Shown: piece by piece, positions 26,660 through 35,508 of the stretch
Position numbering within the stretch: the stretch's first letter is position 1
Layout: each line of letters begins with the position of its first letter
Source of the DNA: Erysipelothrix sp.
GTDB lineage: Bacteria > Bacillota_I > Bacilli_A > Erysipelotrichales > Erysipelotrichaceae
Direction: 5' to 3'
NCBI GenBank assembly: GCA_012512805.1
Contig: JAAZDN010000035.1
Span: 1-42,362, forward strand
DNA length: 42,362 bases
Translations under genes and position numbers: made by a program
The notes under the pieces: model-generated
The model's input: the letters and a program-made list of their open reading frames with translations, nothing else
What the model was told of the DNA's origin: nothing
Database searches by the model: none

Positions 26660-28204
26660 ATGCGTAAATTCAAAATTGATTTTGAAACAATCAAATATCC
26701 ACTCATTATAATGTTAATGATGTCGGTTCTTAAAGGAATAAGTAATACCATTTTAAGTGATGCCGTTGCACCTTATATTGGAAGTAGTTACCAATGGTTA
26801 ATTGGGCTTATGGGTATTATGCAATACTTTAGTAGTGTTGTTATCCAATATTTACCTTTTATATTTATTATTATGTATTTAGTGAAAACGTATCGTGATC
26901 AAAGAATTATTGTTATGTTCTTTGTTTCATTTATTTTAATTGCCACAACAACAGCCGTTGTAGGATCGACAAGTTTACCGCAGCAAGCCTATGGTTCACT
27001 CTTTTCTCTAAACCTTGAAAAAACATTGAGCATTAACTCAATACAAGTAATACTACAACCGTTTCGGATTGGATTCTTTGCGACATTAATTTCCGCAACC
27101 ATTGTAGCCTATTCATACCGTGCTACTCGAACACGAACACGATATGCACTCTTTAACTTTATTGATAAAGATTCTTTAGCAACAATGTATACCGTTGTAA
27201 TTTCATTTATTGTCGGACTCATCCTTGTATTTGTGTGGCCAATAGTTATAAATATTTTATTTTCAATTATAAATTGGATTGGCAGTGACATTTCTAATCC
27301 AACACATTTATATGCCTATGGTATCCTTGATAAATTATTAGGAATCTTTGAACTCTCACCATTAAATAAAAGCACCTTCCTCTTCCAAGGAATGGGAGGT
27401 ACGTGGATCAGTAACACAGGTGTTAGTTTTGTAGGTGACGCCAACATCTGGAAGGCAGTCCTAAACTTTAGTGTCTTTGATACAGGATTTGGTCGTTACA
27501 TGACACCGTACTATATTATTAATCTCTTTGCGATACCAGGTATATTTGTAGGACTCATTAGTTTATATACAAAAAAGAGTGAACGTTACAATCATGCAGT
27601 GCTCTTAATTTTCTTAACAATATTTACCTTTATTGCGGATTTATCCTTACCAGTAGAAATTTTTATCTTTATTACAGCACCCTTACTGTTTGTCTTCCAT
27701 ATTATTATTACGGGCTTTCTCTTTGCGGTACTATCAACATCAAAGATCGTATTGGGGAGTGTCTTTGCGGATGGCGTAAATAATATAGCGTATGGTAACG
27801 GTCTTGAACTTATTGGTTATTTAAAAAATCATAACCTTGTCACAACCGTTATAAGTATCTTTATTATCGGAGTTATCGTACTCTTACTCTATGTCTTTGT
27901 TACTCGAATCTATTACAAGCACTTTGCAATTGGACTTATAAACAAATATGAGATAGATCATACCGTAGATCAATTCCTTGAAATTGTAGGTGGTATTGAT
28001 AATATTGAAGAAATTAACTCAAGTCCATTTAGAGTTTCCGTAAAATTAAAACGACCACAAATGTTTGATTATGATTTATTAGAACAATCAAATGTTTCAC
28101 GTGTTAATGAAACACGATCTGAATATGCACTGTACTACGGAACAATCAGTACAATTATTCGTAGTAATGTCTTACTTCGTAAACAATTAATCAGCGAGGA
28201 TTAA
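26660..28204 (+). CDS. PTS EIICB-like membrane protein lacking phosphorylation residues
   Basis: 514-residue protein with about ten membrane spans (about residues 10-420) and a C-terminal soluble domain, the order of glucose-family PTS EIICB. VLNFSVFDTGFGRYMTPYYI resembles the EIIC middle. The normal GITEP motif is replaced by LSLPVE (328-333), so the expected glutamate is gone. The EIIB region FLEIVGGIDNIEEINSSPFRVSV (about 439-461) matches GGxxNI...C-TRLRV but has Ser where the phosphocysteine belongs, and the whole protein has no cysteine. Group translocation therefore seems impossible by the known route. It may be a facilitator, a sugar sensor or a PTS decoy; this is inference. No EIIA or sugar enzyme is adjacent. 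Confidence 0.75.
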   Translation: MRKFKIDFETIKYPLIIMLMMSVLKGISNTILSDAVAPYIGSSYQWLIGLMGIMQYFSSVVIQYLPFIFIIMYLVKTYRDQRIIVMFFVSFILIATTTAVVGSTSLPQQAYGSLFSLNLEKTLSINSIQVILQPFRIGFFATLISATIVAYSYRATRTRTRYALFNFIDKDSLATMYTVVISFIVGLILVFVWPIVINILFSIINWIGSDISNPTHLYAYGILDKLLGIFELSPLNKSTFLFQGMGGTWISNTGVSFVGDANIWKAVLNFSVFDTGFGRYMTPYYIINLFAIPGIFVGLISLYTKKSERYNHAVLLIFLTIFTFIADLSLPVEIFIFITAPLLFVFHIIITGFLFAVLSTSKIVLGSVFADGVNNIAYGNGLELIGYLKNHNLVTTVISIFIIGVIVLLLYVFVTRIYYKHFAIGLINKYEIDHTVDQFLEIVGGIDNIEEINSSPFRVSVKLKRPQMFDYDLLEQSNVSRVNETRSEYALYYGTISTIIRSNVLLRKQLISED

Positions 28205-28224
28205 ACAATCTAAAAATTATATGA

Positions 28225-28258
28225 GATGGACACCACGTAACTGTGATGTCCATTTTTT
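28225..28258 (+). terminator. Terminator after the PTS-like gene
   Basis: GATGGACA-CAC and GTG-TGTCCAT pair with one bulge on each side around GTAACT; six T follow. Confidence 0.85.
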
Positions 28259-28305
28259 AAATTAGGAAGACTTAAAATAATCATCTATATTTAATTGGTG
28301 ATAAG

Positions 28306-29190
28306 ATGATCGACGTAAAAAACATAACAAAATACTATCGGAAACAAAAAGGAGTTGCTAACTTCTCACTTCAAGCAAAAAGTGGAGAGTGTATTGGTAT
28401 TATTGGAATCAACGGAAGTGGAAAAACCACCTTCTTTAAAGTGCTATTAAATCTTTTGAATCGAGATACAGGTACGATGCACTATCAAGGAAAAGACTTA
28501 AGTACATATAACAATACAATCCTGGGCTATCTACCAGAAGAACGGTGTCTCTATCTTGATCTTACCGTATACAAACAGGTACAACTTTTAGGACGCTTAA
28601 AAGAGATGAGTGATCAAAAAATTGAAGAGAGACTAGATAAGTATTTAAAACTTTTAAAAATAGTGGACTATAAATACAAAATCATTGGAAAATTATCAAA
28701 AGGCAATCAACAAAAGGTCCAAATCATTTGTTCACTCATCCACGATCCAAAAATCGTTGTCTTGGATGAGCCTTTATCAGGATTAGATATTATTAATGTG
28801 AACATTCTTAAGAAACTCATCTATCAATTAAAACGTGAGAATAAAATAATTTTAATGGCAAGTCATCAATTTGAACACATTGAACAATTTTGTGAACATA
28901 TCATTATTTTAAAACATGGAGACACACAGTTTAAAGGTAGCTTGAATGAACTTCAATCACTTTCAAAAAGATTTTATCTCACACTCGATCAGAGCGTATC
29001 AAAAAAATATCATGACAAAATAAACTACAGTCAAATTACACATAATGAACTCACAACGACCTATGAACTGAATGATTATGAGGAGTCATTAGAGCTTGTC
29101 AAAGAAATTATGAACAACAATGATGTGACAAGCATCAGTTTAAAGCCATCAAGTATTGAACAAATTGTAAGGGAGTTTAATCTCATATGA
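28306..29190 (+). CDS. ABC transporter ATP-binding protein (NatA-like)
   Basis: 294-residue ATPase of an ABC-2 type exporter. Walker A is GINGSGKTT (34-42), the Q-loop region is GYLPEERCLY, the signature is LSKGNQQKVQ, and Walker B is IVVLDEPLSGLD with a switch His in ASHQFEHIE. A C-terminal extension of about 80 residues is typical of NatA/CcmA-like exporters. Its last four bases overlap the permease start. Substrate unknown; sodium or peptide antibiotic export is seen in relatives. Confidence 0.9.
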   Translation: MIDVKNITKYYRKQKGVANFSLQAKSGECIGIIGINGSGKTTFFKVLLNLLNRDTGTMHYQGKDLSTYNNTILGYLPEERCLYLDLTVYKQVQLLGRLKEMSDQKIEERLDKYLKLLKIVDYKYKIIGKLSKGNQQKVQIICSLIHDPKIVVLDEPLSGLDIINVNILKKLIYQLKRENKIILMASHQFEHIEQFCEHIIILKHGDTQFKGSLNELQSLSKRFYLTLDQSVSKKYHDKINYSQITHNELTTTYELNDYEESLELVKEIMNNNDVTSISLKPSSIEQIVREFNLI

Positions 29191-30416
29191 AACACCTTAT
29201 CCAATTTGCACTTTCTCGACGCTTTAAAAATAAGGTGACGATCTTATTACATGTACTTACAATAACCTTAATGAGCGCAGTCTTTTTTGCTGATAAAATA
29301 ATAGTATGGATTCTACCACATGCTCAAGAACAAACGATAATTTACTATCCTGAAAGCTTGGAGTCCACGATCAATGACTATATCGATGAGAATTTTCGGT
29401 TCGAACGCGGATATGAATCAAAGGCTATTAATATTATCGAACAAGAATCAATCATTATTGAAAGTGAGTTCGCACTCGATCCAATTGTACAATTAGAAAT
29501 TCATACGATACTCACACGTTTAATATCTGAACAGTGGCTTAATCAACTTAACGATCAGGCCTATGCTGAGATTATAAATAATATTTCCCCGGAAATAAAT
29601 TTTGTAACGTTGTCAGAAAACAATCTGAGTCAAGATAAGATGAACATGAGTATGTTTCTCATTACTGGAATCTACTTTGCAATGTTATCTTTCTCAACAA
29701 TGATTGCGAACGAAGTTGTATATGAGAAGACATCCAAGGTATTGTCAATGATCCTTACATCTATTAGTACGACTGAACATTTTATTTCAAAGATGATTGT
29801 AGCGTGGTTAACGGTCACCATCCAAACAACAATGGTTGTAGCAGAAATCGTAAGTATAATGATGTTACGTAATCTGTATGATGAAGGCCATGGTCTGTTA
29901 AAAATTTTAAGTCGGTATAAACTTATTCAAACGCCCGCCTTAACATTCCAAAGTTTTATAGAGCACTTAGATATTGATGCCAGACTCATTACAATATTAG
30001 CGATAAGTCTTTTGTATATGTTTGTTGGAATTATACTTGTACAAATTATAATGGTTTGTCTATCCAGTTTTATTACTTCAATCGAAGAATCTTCCGGATT
30101 ACATGCACCTGTGTATATCATCTTTTTAGTCATATATTATATTGCCTTAGCGCTTAACTCTCCACTGAAACTTAGTCAAGGTTTAGGCTATTATTTTTCA
30201 ATGACGCCGATATTGTCGATGCTCTTTATGCCAATGCGCCTTATGCTCATGCGTGTCAGTATGTATGAGATTCTCTTAGGCCTACTGTTAAATCTTATAA
30301 GCTTAGTTATCTTTTTATATATCGGATCAAAAATATACAATCTTGGAATACTGGGTGGCTTTAGCTTTAGAAAGTATCACTTAAAGAGTACAAAAAATGA
30401 CGCCTCTTCTCACTGA
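29187..30416 (+). CDS. ABC-2 type permease (NatB-like)
   Basis: 409-residue partner permease. One N-terminal membrane segment is followed by a large extracellular domain (residues about 45-155) and then five or so spans, the NatB layout. The segment NEVVYEKTSKVLSMILTSIS is the diagnostic cytoplasmic loop of this family. The start overlaps the ATPase by ATGA, so the two are translated together. Confidence 0.88.
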   Translation: MKHLIQFALSRRFKNKVTILLHVLTITLMSAVFFADKIIVWILPHAQEQTIIYYPESLESTINDYIDENFRFERGYESKAINIIEQESIIIESEFALDPIVQLEIHTILTRLISEQWLNQLNDQAYAEIINNISPEINFVTLSENNLSQDKMNMSMFLITGIYFAMLSFSTMIANEVVYEKTSKVLSMILTSISTTEHFISKMIVAWLTVTIQTTMVVAEIVSIMMLRNLYDEGHGLLKILSRYKLIQTPALTFQSFIEHLDIDARLITILAISLLYMFVGIILVQIIMVCLSSFITSIEESSGLHAPVYIIFLVIYYIALALNSPLKLSQGLGYYFSMTPILSMLFMPMRLMLMRVSMYEILLGLLLNLISLVIFLYIGSKIYNLGILGGFSFRKYHLKSTKNDASSH

Positions 30417-30459
30417 GATATAATAGGTGTATAATACGTAAGAAGTTGAGGCGAAGTAA

Positions 30460-30801
30460 ATGCGTTTATTAAAAGGAATAAGTATTATTTTTGGTTTTAC
30501 GTTTTTAGGAGAGTTCTTAAGTTTAAACCTAAACTTGTTTATACCAGGGAGTATTGTCGGTTTATTACTACTCTTTGGAGCATTACAATTTAAAATCATT
30601 AAGCTTGAAGCAGTAGGAGATGTAGCAATGGCTTTTCAAAAAAACATGGCCTTTCTCTTTGTGCCATTAGTCGTGAATTTAACGAGTCAAAGTCGACTCT
30701 TAATAAAATATGGAATTCAATTACTCTTAATTATTGTGGTCTCAACAACGATCACATATTTTAGTGTTGCGAAAGTTAGTGAGCGATTAGATCATGAATA
30801 A
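30460..30801 (+). CDS. lrgA: LrgA/CidA-family holin-like protein
   Basis: 113-residue membrane protein with four spans. FIPGSIVGLLLLF and NMAFLFVPLVVNL are the recognisable LrgA/CidA motifs. These proteins were linked to murein hydrolase control and, in other Firmicutes, to pyruvate or small-acid transport with LrgB. GAGGCGAAG precedes the ATG. It overlaps lrgB by eight bases. LrgA and CidA cannot be separated by sequence alone. Confidence 0.9.
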   Translation: MRLLKGISIIFGFTFLGEFLSLNLNLFIPGSIVGLLLLFGALQFKIIKLEAVGDVAMAFQKNMAFLFVPLVVNLTSQSRLLIKYGIQLLLIIVVSTTITYFSVAKVSERLDHE

Positions 30802-31480
30802 TATATCATTTGGAATTGCAATGAGTTTAATTGCTTATTATTTCGTAGATGTGCTACAGAAGAAAACAAAGCAAGCATGGTTGAATCCGCTCTTATTTAG
30901 TGGTCTATTAATCATACTAATATTAAGTATATTTAATATTAGTATTGACGACTACATGCTTGGTGGTGATTTGATTAAGGCGTTGATTGCACCTGCAACG
31001 ATCTCTTTAGCCATTCCCTTATATAAGAATAAACAACTTATACTTGATAATGCAAAGCTCCTGTTTACTGCAGTGTGTTGTGGGATTGTGAGTAATCTTA
31101 TACTCGTACTTGCTGCGAAGCATCTTTTATCATTAAAAAATGAAGTGTTCTTATCGATTGTTCCTAAGTCGATCACAACTGCAATTGCAATAGATGTAGC
31201 AACGTATCTTGGTGGAATTACTGAGATAACGATCGCAACGGTTTTAATTACTGGAATCTTTGGTGCAATGTTATCACCACTATTCAATAAAATATTAAAC
31301 GTGAAGTCCGATAAAATTATAGGTTTAGCCTTAGGTACAAGTGCCCATGCGGTTGGAACTGCTAAGGCAGTAGGGACAAATGAAGTTCAAGGAGCCTTTG
31401 CAAGTACATCATTGATATTGAGTGGTTTATTAACCGTTTTACTTAATCCACTCTTTGTACAACTATTTAAGCTCTTATAA
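30794..31480 (+). CDS. lrgB: LrgB/CidB-family membrane protein
   Basis: 228-residue protein with about six to eight spans. The signature regions VPKSITTAIAIDVATYLGG, GIFGAMLSP and LGTSAHAVGTAKAVG are clear for the LrgB family. It pairs with LrgA as antiholin-like or small-acid transport system. No LytSR-type regulator is adjacent; a LacI-family gene follows instead. Confidence 0.93.
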   Translation: MNNISFGIAMSLIAYYFVDVLQKKTKQAWLNPLLFSGLLIILILSIFNISIDDYMLGGDLIKALIAPATISLAIPLYKNKQLILDNAKLLFTAVCCGIVSNLILVLAAKHLLSLKNEVFLSIVPKSITTAIAIDVATYLGGITEITIATVLITGIFGAMLSPLFNKILNVKSDKIIGLALGTSAHAVGTAKAVGTNEVQGAFASTSLILSGLLTVLLNPLFVQLFKLL

Positions 31481-31491
31481 AAGATAATAAT

Positions 31492-31520
31492 TTGACTAAG
31501 GAGGCTTAATTACTTATAAT
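31492..31520 (+). promoter_or_regulatory. Promoter of the LacI-family gene
   Basis: TTGACT (31492-31497) and TATAAT (31515-31520) with a 17-base spacer, 26 bases before the start codon, so the regulator has its own unit. Confidence 0.85.
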
Positions 31521-31546
31521 TCTATTGAAGTCTAAGGGATGATAAA

Positions 31547-32620
31547 ATGGCAAAATCTAAATTAACGATATCAGATGTCGCAAAGTTGGCAGGTGTTTCT
31601 AAAACAACGATATCACATTTTCTCAATGATAAATTTGAGTTTATGTCGGAATCAACACAAGAACATATTCGTAAAGTAATTATCGAATCTGGATACCAGC
31701 CAAGTAAAATTGCACAAAGTTTAAAAAGTCAAAATAGTTTTATTATTGGTGTTATTGTCTCTGATATTGAGAGTCCTTTTGTTGCGGGTTTAATTAAGAG
31801 TGTAGAGCGTGCCTTAGAAGGTACAAACTATCTCATTATGACCGCAAGTACGGATAATAGCTTAGATAAGGAAATTCAAGCCATTGAAGCGATGCGTGCT
31901 CAACAAGTTGATGGGCTTATCATCCATACGAGCAATAATGAAAACAATTATGTTCGAGAACTTGCAAAGAGTAATCTACCGATTGTTCTAGCAGATCGTT
32001 CCATAAAAAATGGTCAATTTGATATCGTATATGTCGATAATGTTCAACCAATTCAAAATGTGTTAGATCACTTACATGAAGAAGGATATGAAGATATTTA
32101 CTTCTTTACTGAAGATCCTGAATTTGTATCAACACGTGCCAATCGTGCAGAGGCCTTTAATGAGGCAATCAAAGCACATGATACTGATAATAAGGTACGT
32201 ATTATTAAGAGTGATGATTTTGATATGATTAAGGCTGAAATTGTTGAAATAATGGAACGCTATGTTCGTGAAGGAAAAAAACCAGCAATTGTTTGTGAGG
32301 GTGGACTGGTCCTCTTTGTCGTAGCGAAGTGTATGCGTGAGTTAGGTTTAAGCTTACCTGCAGAAATTGCCCTAAGTGGTTATGATGATTGGGGAGTCTT
32401 CTCACAATTAGGATGGGCAGACATGTTAGTCGATGGGATAACAACCGTAACACCATCCGTCTATGAACTTGGACAACGCGTCACAGACCTTCTTTTAACA
32501 CGTATTGCGAATCCAATGAGTGATCATGAGTCAGTCATTATTGAGGCTCCATTAATTATTCGTAACAGTACTGAACTTCGTAGCTATAACTTAAAACAAG
32601 CACAAAAGAAAAATGATTAA
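31547..32620 (+). CDS. LacI/GalR-family transcriptional regulator
   Basis: 357-residue regulator. The N-terminal helix-turn-helix reads TISDVAKLAGVSKTTISHFL (7-26), followed by a hinge (YQPSKIAQSLKSQ). A periplasmic-binding-like sensor domain follows, with IIGVIVSDIESPFVAGLIKS, VDGLIIH and ALSGYDDWGVFSQLG. The GYDDWG segment and the -IAQSLK- hinge recall KdgR-type members, but the ligand is not decidable. Possible targets are its neighbours: the PTS-like gene, natAB-like genes or lrgAB. Confidence 0.9.
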   Translation: MAKSKLTISDVAKLAGVSKTTISHFLNDKFEFMSESTQEHIRKVIIESGYQPSKIAQSLKSQNSFIIGVIVSDIESPFVAGLIKSVERALEGTNYLIMTASTDNSLDKEIQAIEAMRAQQVDGLIIHTSNNENNYVRELAKSNLPIVLADRSIKNGQFDIVYVDNVQPIQNVLDHLHEEGYEDIYFFTEDPEFVSTRANRAEAFNEAIKAHDTDNKVRIIKSDDFDMIKAEIVEIMERYVREGKKPAIVCEGGLVLFVVAKCMRELGLSLPAEIALSGYDDWGVFSQLGWADMLVDGITTVTPSVYELGQRVTDLLLTRIANPMSDHESVIIEAPLIIRNSTELRSYNLKQAQKKND

Positions 32621-32622
32621 TC

Positions 32623-32647
32623 AAGGGATGTCACTGACATCCTTTTT
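32623..32647 (+). terminator. Terminator after the LacI-family gene
   Basis: GGATGTC-ACT-GACATCC stem with five T, three bases after the stop codon. Confidence 0.88.
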
Positions 32648-32652
32648 AAATG

Positions 32653-32675
32653 AAAAGAAACCCTTAAGGTTTCTT
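32653..32675 (-). terminator. Terminator overlapping the rarA stop codon
   Basis: Minus-strand AAGAAACC-TTAAG-GGTTTCTT followed by TTC. The upstream arm is made of the last rarA codons (PKKP), and the stop codon TAA lies in the loop. Confidence 0.6.
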
Positions 32676-33923
32676 AGGATTGGATTTTAACTGTCTTATT
32701 TTGGAACTGCGTTTTAAACTATTCAACTTCGTATAGTTTTTCGCAAGTTGAACTTCATAAGCACTGGATCCTTTTAGCGTTAAAAATTTCTTGTTTTTAA
32801 TCGGTTCTGGTAAATACTGAATACTCATCCATAAATCAGGACGATCATAGGGATACTTATCTTCCTCATCCATATTGACGGGTGTATACCGAAGATAGTC
32901 TGGCATTTGATGAGGATTGTGTGTGACATATTGAATGGCTTCATCTAAGGCATCACAGGCTGAACGTGATTTTGGAGATAAGGCCAAATCCACAACGGCC
33001 ATACTGAGTGGAAGTTTAGCCTCGGGTAGTCCAAGTTGATTGGACGCAGTAACAGCCTCAATAGTTCGTGCAACTGCCGCCGGATTTCCAAGACCCACAT
33101 CTTCATAGGCAATGGCCACAAGCCGACGTTCAATCGATTGAAGATCACCTGCAAGAATAAGTTTAGCCAAATAGTATAAAGCAGCGTTCACATCACTACC
33201 TCGTATTGATTTTTGAAGCCCACTTAAAACATCATAGTGACCATCACCATCACTATCCATATCTAAGGATGGCTGTTTAGAGAGTGACGAAACAGTATGA
33301 TGATCTATTTCATTCGTACTTAAAATACACAGTTCAACAAGATTAATTGCGGTTCGCATGTCTCCATTTGAATGTTGGACGATTAAGGTAATCGCATCAT
33401 CAGTAATTGAAACGTCTTTAAACATCTCACGTGACATAATATTTCGAAGTGCAACAAAGAGACTGTCTTGATCAATGGGCTTTACTTCGAATAAATGCAA
33501 ACGCGATCGAATTGCGGGATTGATCGCAAAGTATGGATTTGAAGTTGTTGTTCCAATGATTGTGATCGTACCATCTTCAAGATGGGGTAATAATAAGTCC
33601 TGCTTATCCTTATTCAATCGATGAATCTCTTCAACAATGACGATCAGACCATTTGAAAGCTTTCCTTCTTCAAAAATAGCGTTTAAATCCTTCTTACTTC
33701 CAATGACCGCATTAAACATTCGATAGGGACGTTTTAACTCTTGAGCAATAACCGTCGCTAAGGTTGTCTTACCAGTTCCAGGATTACCAAAAAGAATCAT
33801 TGAAAGCAGTGCGTCTTCAGTGACCATTTTACGAATAATTTGTCCAGGTCCTGTTAAATGCTCCTGTCCGATAATATCGTCCAATAATGTTGGACGTAGT
33901 TTATGTGCTAATGGTGTTTTCAT
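32664..33923 (-). CDS. rarA: Replication-associated recombination protein RarA
   Basis: 419-residue AAA+ ATPase of the RarA/MgsA group, which acts at stalled forks. N-terminal MKTPLAHKLRPTLLDDIIGQ is typical. Walker A is GNPGTGKTT, and Walker B reads IVIVEEIHRLNKDKQD with Glu replacing the usual Asp. Sensor region IIGTTTSNPYFAINPAIRSR follows. The C-terminal tetramer domain has IAYEDVGLGNP and LALSPKSRSACDALD. AGAGGT precedes the ATG. It is divergent from dtd. Confidence 0.94.
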   Translation of the reverse strand: MKTPLAHKLRPTLLDDIIGQEHLTGPGQIIRKMVTEDALLSMILFGNPGTGKTTLATVIAQELKRPYRMFNAVIGSKKDLNAIFEEGKLSNGLIVIVEEIHRLNKDKQDLLLPHLEDGTITIIGTTTSNPYFAINPAIRSRLHLFEVKPIDQDSLFVALRNIMSREMFKDVSITDDAITLIVQHSNGDMRTAINLVELCILSTNEIDHHTVSSLSKQPSLDMDSDGDGHYDVLSGLQKSIRGSDVNAALYYLAKLILAGDLQSIERRLVAIAYEDVGLGNPAAVARTIEAVTASNQLGLPEAKLPLSMAVVDLALSPKSRSACDALDEAIQYVTHNPHQMPDYLRYTPVNMDEEDKYPYDRPDLWMSIQYLPEPIKNKKFLTLKGSSAYEVQLAKNYTKLNSLKRSSKIRQLKSNPKKP

Positions 33924-33934
33924 GTTTATACCTC

Positions 33935-33962
33935 TTTACTATTCTAGCATTGTTTGTATAAT
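33935..33962 (+). promoter_or_regulatory. Promoter of the dtd-folD operon
   Basis: TTTACT (33935-33940) and TATAAT (33957-33962) with 16 bases between, in the short gap divergent to rarA. Confidence 0.65.
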
Positions 33963-33984
33963 TAATGTAGAAAAGGGTGCTAAG

Positions 33985-34440
33985 ATGCGAGTACTCGTTC
34001 AAAAAGTAAGTAAGGCCTCGGTTAAAATTGAACAAGAGGTTTATAATAGTATTGGCGATGGACTGCTCTTATTTGTGGGCTTTTCAATCGATGATCATCA
34101 TACAATTATTGACAAAATGGTTGAAAAACTCATTAAACTTCGAATACTTGAGGATGAACATGGTAAAATAAATAATGGAATTTTAGAAAGTAACTTAGAA
34201 ATATTAAGCATTTCGCAGTTTACTTTGTATGCCGCAACAAAAAAAGGACGTCGACCAAGCTTTTCAATGTCAGCCAATCCTGAAGTTGCACGTGAATATT
34301 ATGATTATTTTAATGAACAATTAAACAATCATATACCCGTAAAGACCGGACAGTTTCAAGCTGATATGCAGGTGGAGCTGATCAATGATGGGCCCTTTAC
34401 GATAATGTTAGATAGCGAGGAATATCAATGGCACAAATAA
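33985..34440 (+). CDS. dtd: D-aminoacyl-tRNA deacylase
   Basis: 151-residue proofreading enzyme that removes D-amino acids from tRNA. It opens MRVLVQKVSKASVKIE, as the family does. The active-site motifs are SQFTLYA and, at the end, NDGPFTIML, which supplies the Gly-cisPro pair. The frame is open much further upstream, but the ATG at 33985 follows AAAAGGG and starts exactly where the family does. It overlaps folD by 13 bases. Confidence 0.95.
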   Translation: MRVLVQKVSKASVKIEQEVYNSIGDGLLLFVGFSIDDHHTIIDKMVEKLIKLRILEDEHGKINNGILESNLEILSISQFTLYAATKKGRRPSFSMSANPEVAREYYDYFNEQLNNHIPVKTGQFQADMQVELINDGPFTIMLDSEEYQWHK

Positions 34441-35270
34441 TCAAAGGTGATGAAATCGCCAAAACTATTACAGATAAAATTAAAGATGAAATTTCAAACT
34501 TAGATGTCAAACCAAAGTTAGCAGTCGTACTCGTTGGTGAAGACTTTGCAAGCGAAGCCTATGTTCGTGGTAAAGTTAAGGCAGGTAAACGCGTAGGTAT
34601 TGAGGTAGACATTGTTCGCTTTGAACAAGAAGTTAGTGAAGAGAAAGTAATTGATGTGATCAAACAATTAAATAGTGATGAGAAGGTTGACGGTATTATT
34701 GTTCAACTTCCACTGCCTGAGCACTTTGATGTTGCGAAGATCGTGAATGAAATTAGCGTAGAAAAAGATGTTGACGGCTTTACCTATTATAATGCAGGAC
34801 GACTCTTTAGAGGAAATCCATTATTAAGTCCATGTACACCACAGGGCGCAATGTACATGTTAGAAGCGATGAATGTTGAAATAAGTGGGAAACATGCAGT
34901 TGTCGTAGGACGAAGTAACTTAGTAGGACAACCTTTAGCACGCATGTTAACGGCAGCCGATGCGACCGTAACACTGTGTCATAGTAAAACAAAAAACTTA
35001 AAGAACATAACAAGTCAAGCTGATATTCTCATTGTGGCAATAGGACAAAGTCGATATATTACTGCGGACTACGTCAAAGAGGGAGCAATCATCCTTGATG
35101 TTGGTATTAGTCGCGATGAACATAATAAACTATCTGGAGATGTGGACTTTGACAACGTCTTTGATAAAGTAAGCATGATCAGCCCCGTACCAAAGGGTGT
35201 CGGCCCATTAACGGTAGCGATGTTACTGCATAATACATTGAAAGCATACAAAGGTGAGCTCTGTGGATAA
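34428..35270 (+). CDS. folD: Methylenetetrahydrofolate dehydrogenase/cyclohydrolase
   Basis: 280-residue bifunctional enzyme of one-carbon metabolism. Substrate motif ASEAYVRGKVKAGKRVGI contains Tyr45 and catalytic Lys49. GIIVQLPLPEH and KDVDGFTYYNAGRL follow, then the dinucleotide-binding VVVGRSNLVGQPLARML. The terminal PVPKGVGPLTVAMLL normally reads PVPGGVGP. Start lies in the end of dtd, the end overlaps DUF951, so four genes are closely packed. Confidence 0.96.
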   Translation: MAQIIKGDEIAKTITDKIKDEISNLDVKPKLAVVLVGEDFASEAYVRGKVKAGKRVGIEVDIVRFEQEVSEEKVIDVIKQLNSDEKVDGIIVQLPLPEHFDVAKIVNEISVEKDVDGFTYYNAGRLFRGNPLLSPCTPQGAMYMLEAMNVEISGKHAVVVGRSNLVGQPLARMLTAADATVTLCHSKTKNLKNITSQADILIVAIGQSRYITADYVKEGAIILDVGISRDEHNKLSGDVDFDNVFDKVSMISPVPKGVGPLTVAMLLHNTLKAYKGELCG

Positions 35271-35475
35271 TTATAAATTAAACGATATTGTTGAAATGAA
35301 GAAACAACATCCATGTCGAAAGTCAGTCTATTGGCAAATTATTCGTATGGGTGTCGATATTAAAATTAAATGTTTAGGTTGCGGTGCAGTCGTAATGTTA
35401 GAACGTCCGTATTTTGAACGACGTTTGAAAAAAATATTGACTGCACAAGAGCAAGAGAACTTAGATGTGCTATAA
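35263..35475 (+). CDS. DUF951 family protein
   Basis: 70-residue protein conserved in Firmicutes. NDIVEMKKQHPC, IKIKCLGCGAVVML and FERRLKKI are diagnostic for DUF951. Three cysteines (HPC and CLGCG) suggest a small metal site. Function is not known; it usually precedes ychF as here. The start is GTG at 35263 with AAAGGTGAG upstream, and it overlaps folD by eight bases; a GTG at 35254 is less well placed. Confidence 0.9.
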   Translation: MDNYKLNDIVEMKKQHPCRKSVYWQIIRMGVDIKIKCLGCGAVVMLERPYFERRLKKILTAQEQENLDVL

Positions 35476-35476
35476 T
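35468..35476 (+). promoter_or_regulatory. Extended -10 promoter for ychF
   Basis: TGCTATAAT overlaps the DUF951 stop codon and lies 33 bases before the ychF ATG. No clear -35. Confidence 0.5.
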
Positions 35477-35508
35477 AAATAAACAAAAAAGAATCTGGAG
35501 ATGAAAAT

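Noticed and set aside
33820-33984. 55-codon N-terminal extension of dtd
   Set aside because: It overlaps rarA and its promoter region; known Dtd proteins start with MRVLVQ at 33985.
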